A DNA stretch of 14,696 nt from DASXRU01 sp036506395 (GTDB taxonomy: Bacteria; Acidobacteriota; Blastocatellia; Pyrinomonadales; Pyrinomonadaceae). The stretch is from positions 1 through 14,696 of the forward strand of contig DASXRU010000247.1 in the NCBI GenBank assembly GCA_036506395.1, in the 5' to 3' direction. Below the pieces are notes generated by a model. The model saw only the letters and a program-made list of their open reading frames with translations. It was not told the origin of the DNA and did no database searches. Position numbers and translations under genes: made by a program. Every line of letters begins with the position of its first letter. Position 1 is the stretch's first letter. This document shows positions 1 to 6,999 of this stretch, piece by piece.

Positions 1-1
1 T

Positions 2-208
2 TTCTGGAGGGACAAACCTCTGGCGACGCATCTGAACCTGGCAGACGCGATGAACCTGGCGCGACTGGCCAGGCCGCGCAGAGTCGTGTTAACGCATCTC
101 TATCCCGTATGGGACGGCATCGACATTGAGGCGGAAGCGAAGAAGCTCTGGGACGGCGATGTGGTTGCCGCCAGTGACGGACTGAGGCTGGATATCCGGG
201 GCAGGTGA
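2..208 (+). CDS. MBL-fold metallohydrolase, C-terminal fragment (5' end outside window)
   Basis: The frame is open from base 2 to the TGA at 206-208 and encodes the last 68 residues of a protein. It contains a VVLTHLYP segment followed by a WDG...VVAASDGLRLDI tail. In metallo-beta-lactamase-fold hydrolases of the RNase Z-like type, the last metal-binding His sits in such a 'THxxP' strand-loop near the C-terminus and is followed by a short acidic/hydrophobic tail like this one. The catalytic HxHxDH motif would be upstream and cannot be seen, so the substrate cannot be named. The next gene starts 4 bases after this stop, with an AGGTG overlapping this gene's end as its ribosome-binding site, so the two are probably cotranscribed and translationally coupled. 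Confidence 0.65.
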   Translation, partial: FWRDKPLATHLNLADAMNLARLARPRRVVLTHLYPVWDGIDIEAEAKKLWDGDVVAASDGLRLDIRGR

Positions 209-212
209 AATC

Positions 213-1151
213 ATGAAGCAAAGAACAAGCGGAAACGGCCAACCTCAGTCAACGCTTTTGCTTTTTCTCATCACTCTTATCATGGCTTATTCTTTCCTGG
301 CTGACCTTTCATTCGCGCAAAAACAGACTCCAAAGCCTGGCTCTGATCTGCTTAAGACCGGCAACCCGTCCAGGTCGTCTACGTCAAAAGCAACACCCGC
401 CGAAATCAAAATCGTCTCATATAACATTCGCTGGCGCAGCGGTCATGAGTTGCGCGAGATATCCAAAGCTCTGACAGGCGACACGTTGATCGGAGGCGCC
501 GCAATCATCGGTTTGCAGGAAGTCGATCGCAACAAGAAGCGCACCGGCTATACGAACACCGCGCGCGCCCTGGCTGAAGATTTGGGAATGTATTACGCCT
601 GGGCCGCGCCGCCTGCGGCCAAAAGCGATAAAGAGGAAGAGACCGGCGTCGCAATTCTTAGCAGATATCCGTTAACCAACATCGAACGCCTGGTGCTGCC
701 GCACGAAGGCCCGGGAGGCCGAAGACGTGCGGCATTGGGCGCGACGGTGAAAATCGGTGAAGCAAATATCCGGGTTTATTCAGTTCATGCTGAGACTCGC
801 ATACCCGTACCCGGCAAGTTGGACCAAATGCGCGCGGTGCTTGATGATCTGACGCACTATCCGAAGACGATGCCGGCCATCGTTCTAGGCGATTTCAATA
901 CCTGGGAAGTGAATGCTGCCGACGAAACGACGAAGCTATTCCAGGATGCCGGCTTCACTACACCGTTTGATAAGGAACCAACGTTCTTAACGAAGATGCT
1001 AATCAGTATTGAATTGAAGCTTGATTGGATCTGGCTGCGCGGCTTGGAGCCAGTGAACCACGGCATCGATCGAAAGATCGAGGTTTCGGATCACTGGCCG
1101 CTATGGACTGTGGTGGGAATAAAAGCCGTCGGAAAATCCGACCTTCGCTAA
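213..1151 (+). CDS. Secreted endonuclease/exonuclease/phosphatase (EEP) family protein
   Basis: This 312-residue protein starts with a signal peptide: a basic start, a hydrophobic run LLLFLITLIMAYSFLA at about 15-30, and a likely cut after SFAQ. A low-complexity linker follows to about 62. From 66 onward it has the EEP (DNase I-like) fold signatures in order: SYNIR (N71), LQEVD (E103), VYSVHAE (H192), GDFNTW (D227, N229), LDWIW (D271) and SDHWP (D293, H294). These supply the divalent-metal site and the catalytic His/Asp pair used to hydrolyse phosphodiesters in this superfamily. All key residues are present, so it should be active outside the cytoplasm. The substrate (nucleic acid, phospholipid head group or other phosphodiester) cannot be read from the sequence. 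The ATG follows the upstream stop by 4 bases with AGGTG at 203-207 as its Shine-Dalgarno. It ends 10 bases from the convergent DinB gene with no obvious terminator between. Confidence 0.85.
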   Translation: MKQRTSGNGQPQSTLLLFLITLIMAYSFLADLSFAQKQTPKPGSDLLKTGNPSRSSTSKATPAEIKIVSYNIRWRSGHELREISKALTGDTLIGGAAIIGLQEVDRNKKRTGYTNTARALAEDLGMYYAWAAPPAAKSDKEEETGVAILSRYPLTNIERLVLPHEGPGGRRRAALGATVKIGEANIRVYSVHAETRIPVPGKLDQMRAVLDDLTHYPKTMPAIVLGDFNTWEVNAADETTKLFQDAGFTTPFDKEPTFLTKMLISIELKLDWIWLRGLEPVNHGIDRKIEVSDHWPLWTVVGIKAVGKSDLR

Positions 1152-1161
1152 CGCGCGGTGG

Positions 1162-1629
1162 TTAACGCACACCCCACTCCCAAATCCCGTACTGAACCTT
1201 CTTCTCCACCCGGTGGCCGGCCTGCTTTAGCGATAGCATGATCTGTCCACGATGGTGTGACTCGTGCGAAATCAGGTAGCCGAGGAAAGCTGACACGTGC
1301 GGCTTGAAGCCTTTCACTTTCCCACCTGCTGCGACACTCTGGCTTAGCAGCGCATCAATGGCCCGGCCTGAAGCACTGAGGGACTTCTGCAACAGCTTCT
1401 TATCTTTTGCCTGGTGATTCTCGATCTTCGTCAAACCTTTCAACAGATCCGGCGCCGCCGCTTTCAACCACATCAAGCGCACGTTGTGAATATGCGCAAA
1501 CTGCTCCCCCACACTGCGGCCTTTCGAAGCCGAGTAGGTGATGAGCGCTGCCGGCTCTATTGAATCCAGCAGGTAGAGATTGATTCGATCATGAATGTTC
1601 CAGGTTTCGAGGAATGGATCTTCGGGCAA
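1162..1629 (-). CDS. DinB family protein (putative metal-dependent transferase/hydrolase)
   Basis: The 155-residue protein has the all-helical DinB/YfiT four-helix-bundle pattern. H48 sits in the HIHNVRxxWL helix, and H122 and H126 sit in the SHESHHRGQI helix, giving the three-histidine metal site of the family. The conserved HHRGQ signature at 125-129 is intact, and the length is normal for the family. Bacillithiol-, mycothiol- or glutathione-dependent transferases belong here, but the cofactor used by this protein is unknown. The start is a TTG at 1629-1627, chosen because a perfect AAGGAGGT lies 8 bases upstream and no ATG near the conserved start is better placed. The gene is convergent with the EEP gene and lies downstream of the efflux operon on the same strand, separated by 114 bases containing two hairpins, so it is probably expressed on its own. 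Confidence 0.82.
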   Translation of the reverse strand: MPEDPFLETWNIHDRINLYLLDSIEPAALITYSASKGRSVGEQFAHIHNVRLMWLKAAAPDLLKGLTKIENHQAKDKKLLQKSLSASGRAIDALLSQSVAAGGKVKGFKPHVSAFLGYLISHESHHRGQIMLSLKQAGHRVEKKVQYGIWEWGVR

Positions 1630-1637
1630 GGGTTGCT

Positions 1638-1645
1638 ACCTCCTT
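1638..1645 (-). promoter_or_regulatory. Ribosome-binding site of the dinB-like gene
   Basis: On the minus strand this reads AAGGAGGT, a full match to the anti-Shine-Dalgarno core, 8 bases before the TTG at 1629. It is what decides in favour of the TTG start. Confidence 0.85.
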
Positions 1646-1674
1646 GTAGTGATTTGGTGGATTACGTTGTTCAG

Positions 1675-1714
1675 AAGCGGGCTACCGCCCGCTTAGTCGG
1701 GCATTAGCCCGACT
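1675..1714. repeat. Twin palindromic hairpins between the tolC-like and dinB-like genes
   Basis: Two perfect stem-loops lie directly head to tail with no base between them. The first is AAGCGGGC-TACC-GCCCGCTT (1675-1694) and the second is AGTCGGGC-ATTA-GCCCGACT (1695-1714). Each has an 8-bp stem and a 4-base loop, and both stems carry a GCGGGC or TCGGGC core. There is no T-tract on either side, so this is not a classical intrinsic terminator. It lies about 30 bases past the end of the tolC-like gene, where it could stabilise the 3' end of the efflux mRNA. The tandem design resembles REP/BIME-type dispersed elements, but the genome copy number is not visible here. Confidence 0.75.
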
Positions 1715-1743
1715 CTAAACAAATCCGGGCTGTTGCGGGCGAG

Positions 1744-3714
1744 TTACTGAATCTTCACAGTTACGTTGTTTGCGGTTAGGGCGTTTCCGGTGGCGCGCTG
1801 CAGTTCGGCAATCGCTTTATTCAAATCCGTTTGGGCCCGTAGCTCATTCGCGCGCGCCGTCGCCAGCGCAGTCTGGCGTTCCAGCACCAGGAAGACTGTC
1901 GATTGTCCCGTGTCAAACTTGCGCTGCTCGCTGGCATATTGCTTCTCCGCGGCGTCGCGTCCGGTCGCCGCCGCGCGCAGACGCGCTTCCGCAGTCCGCA
2001 ACACCTGCAAAGCATTGCGCACATCCACCTGAATCAATTGCTCCAACTGCTCGCGCTGAGTCGCAATCCGCTTTCCCTCTACCAGCGAACGACCGAGATT
2101 AGCTTCAGCGGTGCGGTTACGCAAAGGCAGACTCATCGAGAGCCCTACGCGGAAATTGTTGAATTGATCCGAGAACAGATTTCGCAGTGATTGCGGATAG
2201 CCACCGATTAAGTTGGGTGGCAAAGTGCTGGCCGGCACCGCGGGCAGCGGTTGCAACCCCGCCAGTACAGACAACTGGTTGACGCGATTACGTACTTCAT
2301 CGCTGGAGCGGGAGAACGGATTTGTGGTCGAGACCAGAGTGCCGGCAGTGCCCACGACACCGTAGCTGCCAACGAAATCGACTTGAGGTTTAGTCTGGTC
2401 GCGATAAAGCCGCTGGTCCAGTTGATTCATCTCGCGCACCAGATCGGACTGCCTGAGCTCAGTACGGTTTTCCATCGCCGCTGTCATGGCCTGCGGCAGA
2501 GAAACGTCCGGCACTACCAGGTCCACGGCATCAACCGGAACAATAGAAGCGTTCCACAAACTCGCCTGGCGGTTCTCAGCAATCAAATTCTTCAGATTGT
2601 TCTCGGCGCGGGAAACATCTTCGAGGGCGGTGAATTCCGCCTGCTCGAAATTCGCCACCTGCGTTTCGACGGCGACGATATCAATCGGCGCCAACGTCCC
2701 TTCCGCCACCAGCCGCTTATTGTGCTCGAGCTGCGCCCGGGCGTCGCTAACGGCCTCGCGTTGCACCTGCAAATTGCGCAGGGAGAACACCAGGTCCCAG
2801 TAGGCCCGCTGCACGCTCGTGATTGTCTCAATAGCCCGCTGACGAAACTGCGCGTCGGTCATGGAAAGATTTTTCTTTGCAACTTCGATCTGCCGCCGCG
2901 GTAAATCGAAATGCAGTCCGCGCCAAAGCGGCTGCGTGTAATTGAAAGTGAGCGCCGTCGGGTACTGCGGATTGAGCGCGGAAAACTGACTGTTGCTGGT
3001 CTGGCGAATGGAGGAGAATTCTACCCGATAGTTGCCGCCGGCCTTCGGCGCCAGTCCCTCCAGACGCGCCGTGCCGGTGAAATCAGTTGTCTCCACCGCG
3101 CTGGTGGCGCCGCTGAGGAAGCTGGCGGCCGGCGTCTTGATGCGTTCGAAGTAGGTCTGCGAACCGAACTTCGGATCATACGCGCCGCGCGCCCCCAGCA
3201 AATCGAACTCGGCGACGTGCACGTTATCGCGCGCGACTTCGATGTCCTTGTTATTCGCGAGCGCCATCTCCAGCGCTTCACGTATCGTCAGCGGGCGTTG
3301 CTGGCTGGAATCGACCCCGATGCGTGCCAGATCAGGCAAAGGCTTGTTCGCGCTGGCGCGAAAATCCTGCGCGATCGGAGGGAGTTGCACTTCCTGCGGA
3401 GCTGAAGGTGTCGGAGATGAAGATGGACTTGGCTCTTGAGCCGGTGCGGCTACGAAACTGATTAGGAGGAAAGCCGCCGCCAACGTTCCGCTGATCATCC
3501 CGCTCGCGGCTCTGCCGCCGCACAGTGCGGAAAGCCTCCAGCTTTCCGTCACATCCCACTTTGGATATTGGGAGGCTATGCCTCCATGGCGAGGCGCAGC
3601 CTCGCCAACATTTCGAATAGTGCCCGCCGGAAAGGCGGAGCCTTTCCGCACTGTGCGGCGGCGAAGCGGCAAAAGGAAACTTTGTGACACGAGCTTGATA
3701 TTCAGGAATTCCAT
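1744..3714 (-). CDS. TolC family outer-membrane efflux channel (start uncertain: 3714 or 3498)
   Basis: The open frame gives 656 residues. Numbered from 3714, a hydrophobic signal segment (TLAAAFLLISFVAAPAQ) spans about 77-93 and is followed by a Pro/Ser-rich linker. Two OEP-type halves follow, the first beginning near PLTIREALEMAL (141-152). The second half ends in long Ala/Arg/Gln-rich helices (NALQVLRTAEARL, ANELRAQTDLNKAIAELQRATG), as expected for the alpha-barrel of a TolC trimer. It is the last gene of the efflux operon, 21 bases after the pump's stop. Residues about 16-72 are encoded by a palindromic element (3506-3670) and look nothing like a TolC protein. The ATG at 3498 (M73) would give a normal 584-residue precursor, but its signal peptide would lack a basic n-region and it has only a weak GCGGG upstream. 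The ATG at 3714 also lacks a clear Shine-Dalgarno. TolC identity is firm; the start is not. Confidence 0.9.
   Translation of the reverse strand: MEFLNIKLVSQSFLLPLRRRTVRKGSAFPAGTIRNVGEAAPRHGGIASQYPKWDVTESWRLSALCGGRAASGMISGTLAAAFLLISFVAAPAQEPSPSSSPTPSAPQEVQLPPIAQDFRASANKPLPDLARIGVDSSQQRPLTIREALEMALANNKDIEVARDNVHVAEFDLLGARGAYDPKFGSQTYFERIKTPAASFLSGATSAVETTDFTGTARLEGLAPKAGGNYRVEFSSIRQTSNSQFSALNPQYPTALTFNYTQPLWRGLHFDLPRRQIEVAKKNLSMTDAQFRQRAIETITSVQRAYWDLVFSLRNLQVQREAVSDARAQLEHNKRLVAEGTLAPIDIVAVETQVANFEQAEFTALEDVSRAENNLKNLIAENRQASLWNASIVPVDAVDLVVPDVSLPQAMTAAMENRTELRQSDLVREMNQLDQRLYRDQTKPQVDFVGSYGVVGTAGTLVSTTNPFSRSSDEVRNRVNQLSVLAGLQPLPAVPASTLPPNLIGGYPQSLRNLFSDQFNNFRVGLSMSLPLRNRTAEANLGRSLVEGKRIATQREQLEQLIQVDVRNALQVLRTAEARLRAAATGRDAAEKQYASEQRKFDTGQSTVFLVLERQTALATARANELRAQTDLNKAIAELQRATGNALTANNVTVKIQ
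3506..3670. repeat. Compound palindromic element: four hairpins inside terminal inverted repeats
   Basis: A 21-bp perfect inverted repeat (3514-3534 with 3642-3662; core CCGCACAGTGCGG on the left) brackets the element. It extends outward imperfectly to 3506 and 3670, giving 26 matches in 29. Inside or overlapping it are four perfect hairpins. They are CGGAAAGC/GCTTTCCG (3528-3535 and 3541-3548), GGAGGC/GCCTCC (3571-3576 and 3580-3585), GGCGAGGC/GCCTCGCC (3588-3595 and 3599-3606) and CGGAAAGGC/GCCTTTCCG (3628-3636 and 3640-3648). The first and fourth stems nearly match each other and reuse the inner ends of the terminal repeats. No transposase is encoded. The structure suggests a REP/BIME- or MITE-like non-autonomous element lodged at the 5' end of the tolC-like gene. 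Confidence 0.75.
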
Positions 3715-3735
3715 TTTCGATTTCGACTCATTGCC

Positions 3736-6700
3736 CTACTGCCTCGATACCAATCCCAACAACGACGAGGTCGCCGTCGCTGCTTTGCGCCTGGCCCAAC
3801 CAAACGCGCCTGTGAATCCACCCCCGATGCGGCCCCAGACATGGCTCCTGGCCAGGTCATCAAAGAGCGAGTAGAACACCGGCACCGCCAGCAGCGTCAG
3901 CAGCAAACAAAGTGACTGGCCGCCCACCACCAGCACTCCGATCGAACGATTGGTGCCGGATCCCGGTCCACTCGAGATAACCAGCGGCATCATGCCGGCC
4001 ACCAGCGCAATGGTCGTCATCAGGATGGGACGAAGCCGATCGCGGTTGGCGCGAATAATTGCCTCGAGCCGCTCCATTCCATGCGCCCGCAAACCATTCG
4101 TGTGATCGATTTGCAGAATCGCGTTCTTCTTCACCACGCCGAATAACAGGAGCAAGCCGAGTCCCGAAAAAATGTTCACCGTCTGCCCGGTCACCAGCAG
4201 CGACACGATGCCGAACGGGATAGCCAGCGGCAACGTCAGCAAAATCGTCACCGGATGGATGAACGATTCAAACTGCGCCGCCAACACCATGTACATGAAG
4301 ACGAACGAAAGCACGAAAGCGAGCATGAAGTAATAGCCCGCGCGTCCCAGCTCTTTCGAACGGCCGGCCAGACCGCTCTTGTAGGTCGAGTCCATGTGCT
4401 CGTCTTTGGCGAACTGGTTCATCTTGCCGATCACTGCGGCCTGCGAACCGCCGGTCCTTACGTTCGCCAGCAAAGTCACCTGACGCTCTCGATTGAGCCG
4501 GTCGATGGCCGACGGCCCGGTGCCTTCTTCGAGACGAACGAGATTGTCGAGACTGACCCAACCGACCTTTGACGAAGAGACAATCATTTGTTTCAAGGCG
4601 TCGACGCTGGCCCGGAACTCGCCGATAGCACGCACGCGCACGTTGTACTGGTCGGTGCCGGCGTTGAAAGTAGAAACCTTTTGCCCGGCCACCAGCGTGT
4701 TCAGCGACTGGGCGATGTCTCCGATACGCACGCCCAGGTCGCCGGCGCGGGCGCGATCAATCACGACGCGAACTTCGGGTTTGCCGACCACCAGAGTGGA
4801 GTCGGCGTCCACGACGTCGGGAATCGACTTCATTTTGGCCAGCAGATCTTCCGAATACTTTGTCAGCTTTTGCAGGTCGGGCCCGCCGATGACGAACTGA
4901 ATGTCCGCATTGCGAAAGCCGCCGCCCGAGATTGCCGCTACCTGCTGAACGCTGGTGCGCAATTGTTCCGGGTATTGCTTCAGGTACTTGCTGAGAACTT
5001 CCGTGCGGGCGCGGGTCATCAGCTGCTGTTGACTGGCACTGCGTTCCCCTATGTCAGCGAGCTTGACGTAAATCGAAGCCACATTTACGAGCTGTTGCTG
5101 GCCGCTGCCGATAGTTACCAGCGTGTCTGTAACTCCAGGGAGCTGGCGCACGTCGGCGGCAATATGCTCTGTCAAAGCCGAGGTCGCGGGAAGCGTGTAG
5201 CCCTCGGGGGCGCGCACCGTGATTTCAAACTGCGACTGATCGTCCACCGGCAAAAAGTTTTTACCGACGAACATAAACAACGGCACGATGCTGATAATCA
5301 CCAGGGCGCACGCCAGCACCACCACCCACCGGTGGGCCATCGACCATCGCAACATCGCCGCGTAAGTACGATCAATGGGGCGGTAAAACCATGACTGTTT
5401 CGAGCCGTGGTCCGACGGTTCGGTGTGGCGTTCAAGGGCGCCTTCCCTCGCATCGTCACTGCGCTTGATAAGGCGTGCGGCCAGCATTGGTGTCAGCGTG
5501 AACGACACCAGCAAAGACACGGCAATCGCAAATGAAGCCGTCAGACCAAACGAAGACATGAAGCGGCCCACGATGCCGCCCATGAATCCTACCGGGAGGA
5601 ACACGGCCAGCAGTGAAAGCGTTGTCGCGGTAACGGCCAGGCCAATCTCGCGCGTGCCTTCGATGGCCGCCTGGAATGACGGCACGCCTTTCTCCTCGAT
5701 AAAGCGAAAAATGTTTTCCAGAACCACAATCGCGTCGTCGATCACGATTCCTACCATCAACGTCAGCGCCAGCATCGTGATCTGGTTAAGCGTAAAACCC
5801 ATCGCCGCCATCAAGCCAAAGGTAGCAACGATCGAAGTCGGAATCGCCAGCGCGGCGATGAGCGTCGAGCGAAAACTCCAGAGAAAGATGAATACAACGA
5901 TCGCCGCCAGAATGCTGCCTTCAACCAGGTGCTTCTGAATGGCGTGCAGCGAAGCCTTAATGAAGATGGATTGATCGCCGACGACTTCGGCCTTAACTCC
6001 GGGTGGCAGGGTGGGTGCAATTTCCGCCAGGCGCTCCTTAACCGCGTCGGCCACGGCCACTGTGTTCTGTCCGGACTGCTTGGACACAGTCAGCGTCACC
6101 GCCGGCTGGCCGTTCAAACGCGCTTCCGTACGTTGCTCTTCACCGCCGTCCTCAACGTATCCAATGTCGCTCAACTTTACTGAGTAAGATCCGCGGTTAC
6201 CGACCACCAGATCGTTGAAGCTAGCCGGATCGACGATGCGGCCCATGGTGCGCACTGTCAGTTCGCGTGCGCCTTCATCAACTCGGCCGCCGGGAACTTC
6301 CATATTCTGCAAGCGCACCGCATTCGCCACGTCAGCTGCGGTCACGTTGAAGGCGCGCATTTTGTCCGGATCGATCCAAACCTCGATTTCGCGCGTCCGG
6401 CCGCCAATGATTTCCACCTGGCCCACGCCGCTGATGGATTCAATACGCTGTTTGATCTGTTTGTCGGCAATGTCTGTGACCTCGCGCAACGAGCGCGGCG
6501 CGGAGACCGCAATGCGCAGCACGGGCGCGGCGTCGGTATCCAGTTTTTGGACTATTGGCTGCTCGGCAGTTACCGGCAGGTCGTTGACGATCAGATCAAC
6601 CTTATTGCGAACCTCCTGGGCTGCGATATCCGCATTTTTCTCCAGCAGGAACGTGATGAAGACTTGCGACACGCCTTCGACCGAGGTCGAGCGCAGCTCG

Positions 6701-6936
6701 TCGATGCCGCTGATGGTATTAACCGCGCCTTCGACCTTATCGGTGATTTCAGTTTCGATTTCCTGCGGCGACGCGCCGGGATTGACGACACTGACCGTGA
6801 TGGTGGGCAGATCGATCTTGGGGAACAGATCGACACCGAGGGAGTTGAAGGAGAAGATGCCGACGACCGTCAAGCTCAAAATGAGCATGGTCGCGAACAC
6901 CGGCCGCCGCACACAAATTTCAGCTAATTTCTGCAT
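3736..6936 (-). CDS. Efflux RND transporter permease subunit (inner-membrane pump)
   Basis: This 1066-residue protein has the full HAE1/AcrB-type plan. TM1 is at about 13-32 (RPVFATMLILSLTVVGIF), followed by the first periplasmic porter loop. TM2-TM6 lie at about 338-490, the second porter loop at about 560-865, and TM8-TM12 from about 868 to 1027. The proton-relay residues are intact: D400 and D401 in TM4 (GIVIDDAIVVLEN, matching AcrB D407/D408) and K937 in TM10 (GVVKKNAILQID, matching AcrB K940). It is therefore predicted to be an active H+/substrate antiporter feeding the TolC-like channel via the adaptor. The substrate is unknown. Its length is normal. The 58 bases before its ATG are almost entirely a short inverted/direct repeat, and no Shine-Dalgarno is visible, so translation may depend on the upstream adaptor gene or on low-SD initiation. 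Confidence 0.96.
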   Translation of the reverse strand: MQKLAEICVRRPVFATMLILSLTVVGIFSFNSLGVDLFPKIDLPTITVSVVNPGASPQEIETEITDKVEGAVNTISGIDELRSTSVEGVSQVFITFLLEKNADIAAQEVRNKVDLIVNDLPVTAEQPIVQKLDTDAAPVLRIAVSAPRSLREVTDIADKQIKQRIESISGVGQVEIIGGRTREIEVWIDPDKMRAFNVTAADVANAVRLQNMEVPGGRVDEGARELTVRTMGRIVDPASFNDLVVGNRGSYSVKLSDIGYVEDGGEEQRTEARLNGQPAVTLTVSKQSGQNTVAVADAVKERLAEIAPTLPPGVKAEVVGDQSIFIKASLHAIQKHLVEGSILAAIVVFIFLWSFRSTLIAALAIPTSIVATFGLMAAMGFTLNQITMLALTLMVGIVIDDAIVVLENIFRFIEEKGVPSFQAAIEGTREIGLAVTATTLSLLAVFLPVGFMGGIVGRFMSSFGLTASFAIAVSLLVSFTLTPMLAARLIKRSDDAREGALERHTEPSDHGSKQSWFYRPIDRTYAAMLRWSMAHRWVVVLACALVIISIVPLFMFVGKNFLPVDDQSQFEITVRAPEGYTLPATSALTEHIAADVRQLPGVTDTLVTIGSGQQQLVNVASIYVKLADIGERSASQQQLMTRARTEVLSKYLKQYPEQLRTSVQQVAAISGGGFRNADIQFVIGGPDLQKLTKYSEDLLAKMKSIPDVVDADSTLVVGKPEVRVVIDRARAGDLGVRIGDIAQSLNTLVAGQKVSTFNAGTDQYNVRVRAIGEFRASVDALKQMIVSSSKVGWVSLDNLVRLEEGTGPSAIDRLNRERQVTLLANVRTGGSQAAVIGKMNQFAKDEHMDSTYKSGLAGRSKELGRAGYYFMLAFVLSFVFMYMVLAAQFESFIHPVTILLTLPLAIPFGIVSLLVTGQTVNIFSGLGLLLLFGVVKKNAILQIDHTNGLRAHGMERLEAIIRANRDRLRPILMTTIALVAGMMPLVISSGPGSGTNRSIGVLVVGGQSLCLLLTLLAVPVFYSLFDDLARSHVWGRIGGGFTGAFGWARRKAATATSSLLGLVSRQ

Positions 6937-6948
6937 GATTGGTTAGTG

Positions 6949-6999
6949 GTCAGTAGTCAGTTGTTAGTTGTGACTACTGACAACTGACTACTGACTACT
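6949..6999. repeat. Inverted and direct short repeat in the adaptor-pump junction
   Basis: GTCAGTAGTCA (6949-6959) and its perfect reverse complement TGACTACTGAC (6971-6981) form an 11-bp stem with an 11-base loop. The same unit continues as direct repeats (CTGACTACTGACTACTG) to about 6999. The stop codon of the adaptor gene (6995-6997, TAG on the minus strand) lies inside these units, and the repeat fills nearly all of the 58-base leader of the pump gene. The sequence is not GC-rich and has no T-tract, so it is not a terminator. It may be an mRNA processing or stability element within the operon. Confidence 0.65.

Noticed and set aside
1139..1166. Convergent terminator between the EEP and DinB genes
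   Set aside because: Only 10 bases separate the stops and I find no stem longer than a few base pairs with a T-tract.
1675..1714. Rho-independent terminator of the efflux operon
   Set aside because: The hairpins are strong but no T-tract follows either stem on either strand, so I list it as a repeat.
2251..2904. A 217-codon plus-strand open frame
   Set aside because: It lies opposite the conserved body of the TolC-like gene and has no domain or ribosome-binding site of its own.
3506..3670. CRISPR array
   Set aside because: The repeated pieces are hairpins of differing sequence without uniform direct repeats or spacers, and there are no cas genes.
3506..3670. Intact insertion sequence
   Set aside because: At about 165 bp with no transposase frame it is far too short; at most it is a non-autonomous element.
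4588..5394. A 268-codon open frame on the plus strand
   Set aside because: It is wholly antisense to the RND pump, whose protein shows every family motif. The antisense translation has no recognisable domain and reflects codon bias of the real gene.
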